Positions 22,464 through 25,251 of a DNA stretch of 25,251 bases are shown piece after piece; positions within the stretch are counted from its first letter, which is position 1; each line of letters begins with the position of its first letter. The translations under genes and the position numbers were made by a program. The notes under the pieces were generated by a model that searched no databases, was not told the origin of the DNA, and saw only the letters and a program-made list of their open reading frames with translations. Source of the DNA: an uncultured Clostridia bacterium (GTDB lineage Bacteria > Bacillota > Clostridia > TANB77 > CAG-465); contig CAKPJL010000015.1 in assembly GCA_934162655.1 (NCBI GenBank), positions 1-25,251 on the forward strand. The letters run 5' to 3'.

Positions 22464-23615
22464 TTGCAAAGAATTCAATTAGAAGAAAATGAAGAAATTA
22501 CTAGAAAAGAATACTTTAAAAGAAAAAAAATACAATCTAAAAAAATAAAAAAAAGAAGCAAACTTACTATTGTGATGCTTATTACTATTGTTATTCTTGT
22601 AACTTATATAGCAATACAAATATATGTGTATAATAGGAAAAATAATTTTTCTTATTTAGCAGATGAGAGCGTATTAAGCCAAGATATATATAATGTTTAT
22701 TATGTAACTGAGGGATATACATATGATCCAAAATATTCATTAAATACTATATATTCTAATGGGTTTAATGATATAACATTACTCACAGATGCAGGATTTT
22801 CTGATATACAAGTATCAAAGGATAAAATTGTTGGTATTAGAGAAAAGAAATTGTTTTCATTTGAAAAAACAACAAGTGAAATAAAAAATATTTTAGATAA
22901 AGAAGTGTATAAATATACATTATATGGGGATGAATGTTATTTAATTTTAGAAGAAAATAAAAAACTCGCTAAATTTAATTTAACAAATCTAGAGTATGTT
23001 GAATTTACACCAGAAAATATATGTGAAATAGTGGTTGATGCAAAGAATATATTTATAGTAAAAGATGAAAAGACAAAAAAACAGTTATATAAGCTAGAAA
23101 AAGATGGAAATAATATAGTTAAGATGGCAAATGATGCAAACGTATCATATATTATTTGTGATGAGGAAAGACTATATTTTGTAAACAAGTCTGATGATAA
23201 TAAAATATATTCTATAAATAAAGACGGTAGTGATTATAAAAAAGTAGCAGATATAAAATCTGTCACTGATACAGGTGTACTAAAAGATATTGATGGCTCT
23301 AAATATATGTATATAAATAATAGATGCCTATTTTATATAAATTCTGGTGATGAGAATTCTTTATGGAAGTATGATTTAGATACGGGCGAAAATGTAAAAG
23401 AAATATCTATGCAAGTTGAAATATTACAAAATGTTGGTAGCACAGTTTTTTATAAAATAAAAAATAGTGTGGGAGTTTATTTATATAATACAGAAACAAA
23501 ATTTATGTCTGAAATTACCAAAAGAAAAGTAAAGGAATTTATTGTAGATACATATACTAAAGTTTTTATAGATAAGGAAAATAAATTTGTAAGAAATTAT
23601 TACGGAGGAAACTAA
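22464..23615 (+). CDS. Membrane-anchored propeller-like protein (DUF5050-like)
   Basis: The 383-residue protein has a strongly basic N-terminus, one membrane helix at about residues 33-56 and a long extracellular part. That part is made of short repeated beta segments such as ERLYFVNKSDDNKIYSINKD, RCLFYINSGDENSLWKYDLD and KQLYKLEKDGN. The recurring 'L(Y/F)YIN..D...IYK...DG' pattern is that of DUF5050/beta-propeller proteins, which usually mediate binding; no enzyme motif is visible. TTG 22464 follows GTGGAGGCGAT. Its stop codon overlaps the next start (TAATG at 23613-23617), so translation of this gene and the pilin-like gene is probably coupled. That suggests the two products work at the same place on the cell surface. 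The exact family is uncertain. Confidence 0.65.
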   Translation: MQRIQLEENEEITRKEYFKRKKIQSKKIKKRSKLTIVMLITIVILVTYIAIQIYVYNRKNNFSYLADESVLSQDIYNVYYVTEGYTYDPKYSLNTIYSNGFNDITLLTDAGFSDIQVSKDKIVGIREKKLFSFEKTTSEIKNILDKEVYKYTLYGDECYLILEENKKLAKFNLTNLEYVEFTPENICEIVVDAKNIFIVKDEKTKKQLYKLEKDGNNIVKMANDANVSYIICDEERLYFVNKSDDNKIYSINKDGSDYKKVADIKSVTDTGVLKDIDGSKYMYINNRCLFYINSGDENSLWKYDLDTGENVKEISMQVEILQNVGSTVFYKIKNSVGVYLYNTETKFMSEITKRKVKEFIVDTYTKVFIDKENKFVRNYYGGN

Positions 23616-25251
23616 TGAAAAATAAAGGGTTTAGCTTAATAACTCTAAGTATCACTATTGCAGTTATAATAATACTTTCAACTATAACGATACTTGCTGT
23701 AAACTCAAGTGGTATTACTCAAAAAAGAGAAGAAATAGAATTCAAAAATAATATGAAAAACTATGACATAGAAATAAAATCTAATACTTTTTCCGAAATA
23801 AAAGATTTTTCAAATACTGCAATTTATAAAAAAGATGAGGTTGAAAAGTATTGTGTATCTTTGGCAAATAGTGATTATTTAACAGATGATTTTGAAACTA
23901 CAATCGCTTATATTTACCAAGGTATTTTAACTTTAAGAGGAAAAAATATTACAAATACACAAAGAAAATGGGCAAGAGAGGCAAGGATAAAAATTGATGA
24001 TGAAGGGATAATTCCTCAAAATAGAGTTATTAATATAATTGCTAGTACCAATGCTTGTACAAATCAAGGTGTAGTATTAAATTTTTATTATAATGGAGTG
24101 ATGCCAGAAGGGTATCAAATACAGTATAAGGTTGGAAATAAAGAATGGATATATGGAAATACTGCTTTGATAAGTGAAAATAGCACAGTATATGCAAGAC
24201 TTTATAATAGTATAACGCAAATAGAAGGAATTGCGGTTTCAAGTATTGATATTACTAATATTGATACTTTTCCACCAACTTCCCCAAGTATTAAGGTCTC
24301 TAGCATTATAAATGGAAAAGTTACTTATAAAGCGTATGGATCAACAGATGATGATGGAATAGAATGTACTTGTAGCAATACTAATGTTTGCGATGATTTA
24401 AATAGTTGTAAGAGTAATAGTGTAGGATATGAATATAGTAGCAATTCTTATACATGGTCGTCTACATTAAAAGAAGGTAAAGAATATACTATTGATACTA
24501 ATAACGATGATGTTGTATATATGTATGCAAGGGCTGTTGATTGTGCGAATAATGTGTCAGATAGTTCTTATCTAAATTTATACAAAATTAAATATAATGT
24601 AAATGGAGGGAATGTAGCAAATAAACCAGACGATGATTATAAAATTCAAGGGGAAAATTATATAGTAGCTAATCAGATACAAGAAAAAACAGGATATACT
24701 TTTACTGGATGGAAAGATATAAAAGATAATTCTATATATAATAGTGGTGATAGTTTTGTAAATGATTATACCACAACGCTTACAGCTTGTTATACACCTG
24801 TGACAGTGGCAATTACTTTTATGAGAAATATAAGTACAAGTGATACTGAAAGTTTTACAAAAACATTTACTTATGGAAAAAATAATCAAAGTATGGGAAA
24901 TGATAAAAATTGGACTAGAGCAGGTTATGACCTTGTTGGATGGTCTAGAGCAAGAAATGCAACAACACCATCATTTACAGTTAATAATGGAGTTGGAAGT
25001 GACTGGATTAATAAAAACAAAGGTGAGCTTACAATTTATGGCGTATGGCAAGAGGCTACATATACAGTAACACTAGACGGAAATGGTGGTATTCCACCAA
25101 CAGCTAATACTGCAAAAGTTACATATAATGGAACTTATGGAACTTTCTTAGATAATGCTGCTACAAGAGTGGGTTATACTTTTGCTGGTTGGTATACAGA
25201 TAAAACTGCAGGAACAAAGATAACTAGCAGTACAAAGGTTCAAATCACTTC
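23615..25251 (+). CDS. Pilin-leader surface protein with InlB/Flg_new-type repeats (3' end outside window)
   Basis: The frame is open from ATG 23615 to the window edge (545 complete codons), so the C-terminus is missing. The N-terminus is a prepilin-like leader: MKNKG, then FSLITL and a hydrophobic helix to about residue 30, with Thr instead of Glu at position 5. An unrecognised region follows, then an Ig-like stretch with a cysteine cluster (C251, C253 and two more before residue 267). From about residue 324 come at least three Listeria-Bacteroides (InlB B / Flg_new) repeats, recognisable by NVNGG, DGNGG, GYTFTGWKD, GYDLVGWSR and GYTFAGWYT. Such repeats are surface modules of adhesins. GGAGGAA precedes the start, which overlaps the previous stop by one base. 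It shares its leader with the LRR protein at 4161. Confidence 0.8.
   Translation, partial: MKNKGFSLITLSITIAVIIILSTITILAVNSSGITQKREEIEFKNNMKNYDIEIKSNTFSEIKDFSNTAIYKKDEVEKYCVSLANSDYLTDDFETTIAYIYQGILTLRGKNITNTQRKWAREARIKIDDEGIIPQNRVINIIASTNACTNQGVVLNFYYNGVMPEGYQIQYKVGNKEWIYGNTALISENSTVYARLYNSITQIEGIAVSSIDITNIDTFPPTSPSIKVSSIINGKVTYKAYGSTDDDGIECTCSNTNVCDDLNSCKSNSVGYEYSSNSYTWSSTLKEGKEYTIDTNNDDVVYMYARAVDCANNVSDSSYLNLYKIKYNVNGGNVANKPDDDYKIQGENYIVANQIQEKTGYTFTGWKDIKDNSIYNSGDSFVNDYTTTLTACYTPVTVAITFMRNISTSDTESFTKTFTYGKNNQSMGNDKNWTRAGYDLVGWSRARNATTPSFTVNNGVGSDWINKNKGELTIYGVWQEATYTVTLDGNGGIPPTANTAKVTYNGTYGTFLDNAATRVGYTFAGWYTDKTAGTKITSSTKVQIT

Noticed and set aside
24840..25070. Plus-strand open frame of 76 codons in another frame near the right end
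   Set aside because: It lies inside the InlB-repeat gene, whose frame is open throughout and carries recognisable repeats.

Overview
The window is AT-rich, with strong Shine-Dalgarno sites, frequent TTG/GTG starts, a T-box leader and a Gram-positive style division and cell-wall (dcw) cluster. It looks like a low-GC Firmicute of the class Clostridia, most likely an uncultured gut lineage. The MurE has a DNPR signature, which points to meso-diaminopimelate peptidoglycan. The lineage is an inference from gene order and composition, not from a marker comparison.

Left part (1-4160): the tail of an Rpn/PD-(D/E)XK-like gene ends at a hairpin. A promoter then leads into gltX (glutamyl-tRNA synthetase), a cytosolic phosphodiesterase of the alkaline phosphatase superfamily, a 50-residue VbhA-like antitoxin and a Fic AMP-transferase. 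The antitoxin carries the Fic-inhibitory signature SxxxEN and is easily missed because it is so short.

Middle part (4161-11000): a pilin-leader protein with BspA-type leucine-rich repeats (LRRs) carries a 285-bp internal duplication that is nearly identical between its copies. It is followed by a terminator, then an isoleucine T-box leader (specifier ATC) driving ileS. After a bidirectional terminator come a small unrecognised minus-strand gene and a divergent cysteine desulfurase gene, which share a compact back-to-back promoter region. A minus-strand gene for a 37-residue miniprotein ending in DDDD-GG-PPPPPP lies between the desulfurase gene and mraZ.

Right part (11001-22400): the dcw cluster mraZ - rsmH - ftsL // class B PBP (2 PASTA domains) - murE - mraY - ftsW/spoVE - murG - ftsQ/divIB - DUF881 - sbp. 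Three AGTGGT repeats at exact 10-bp spacing just ahead of mraZ look like the MraZ operator. A terminator and a new promoter split the cluster after ftsL. murF, murD, murC, murB, ftsA and ftsZ are absent from their usual places. The genes present make lipid II (MurE, MraY, MurG), polymerise and cross-link it at the septum (SEDS protein plus PBP) and scaffold the divisome (FtsL, FtsQ).

Right edge (22400-25251): a terminator and new promoter lead to a membrane-anchored propeller-like protein (DUF5050-like). It overlaps by one base a second pilin-leader protein with InlB/Flg_new-type repeats, which runs off the window. Both pilin-leader proteins have Thr where type IV pilins have Glu5, so they may belong to an unusual surface display system; no assembly machinery is present here.
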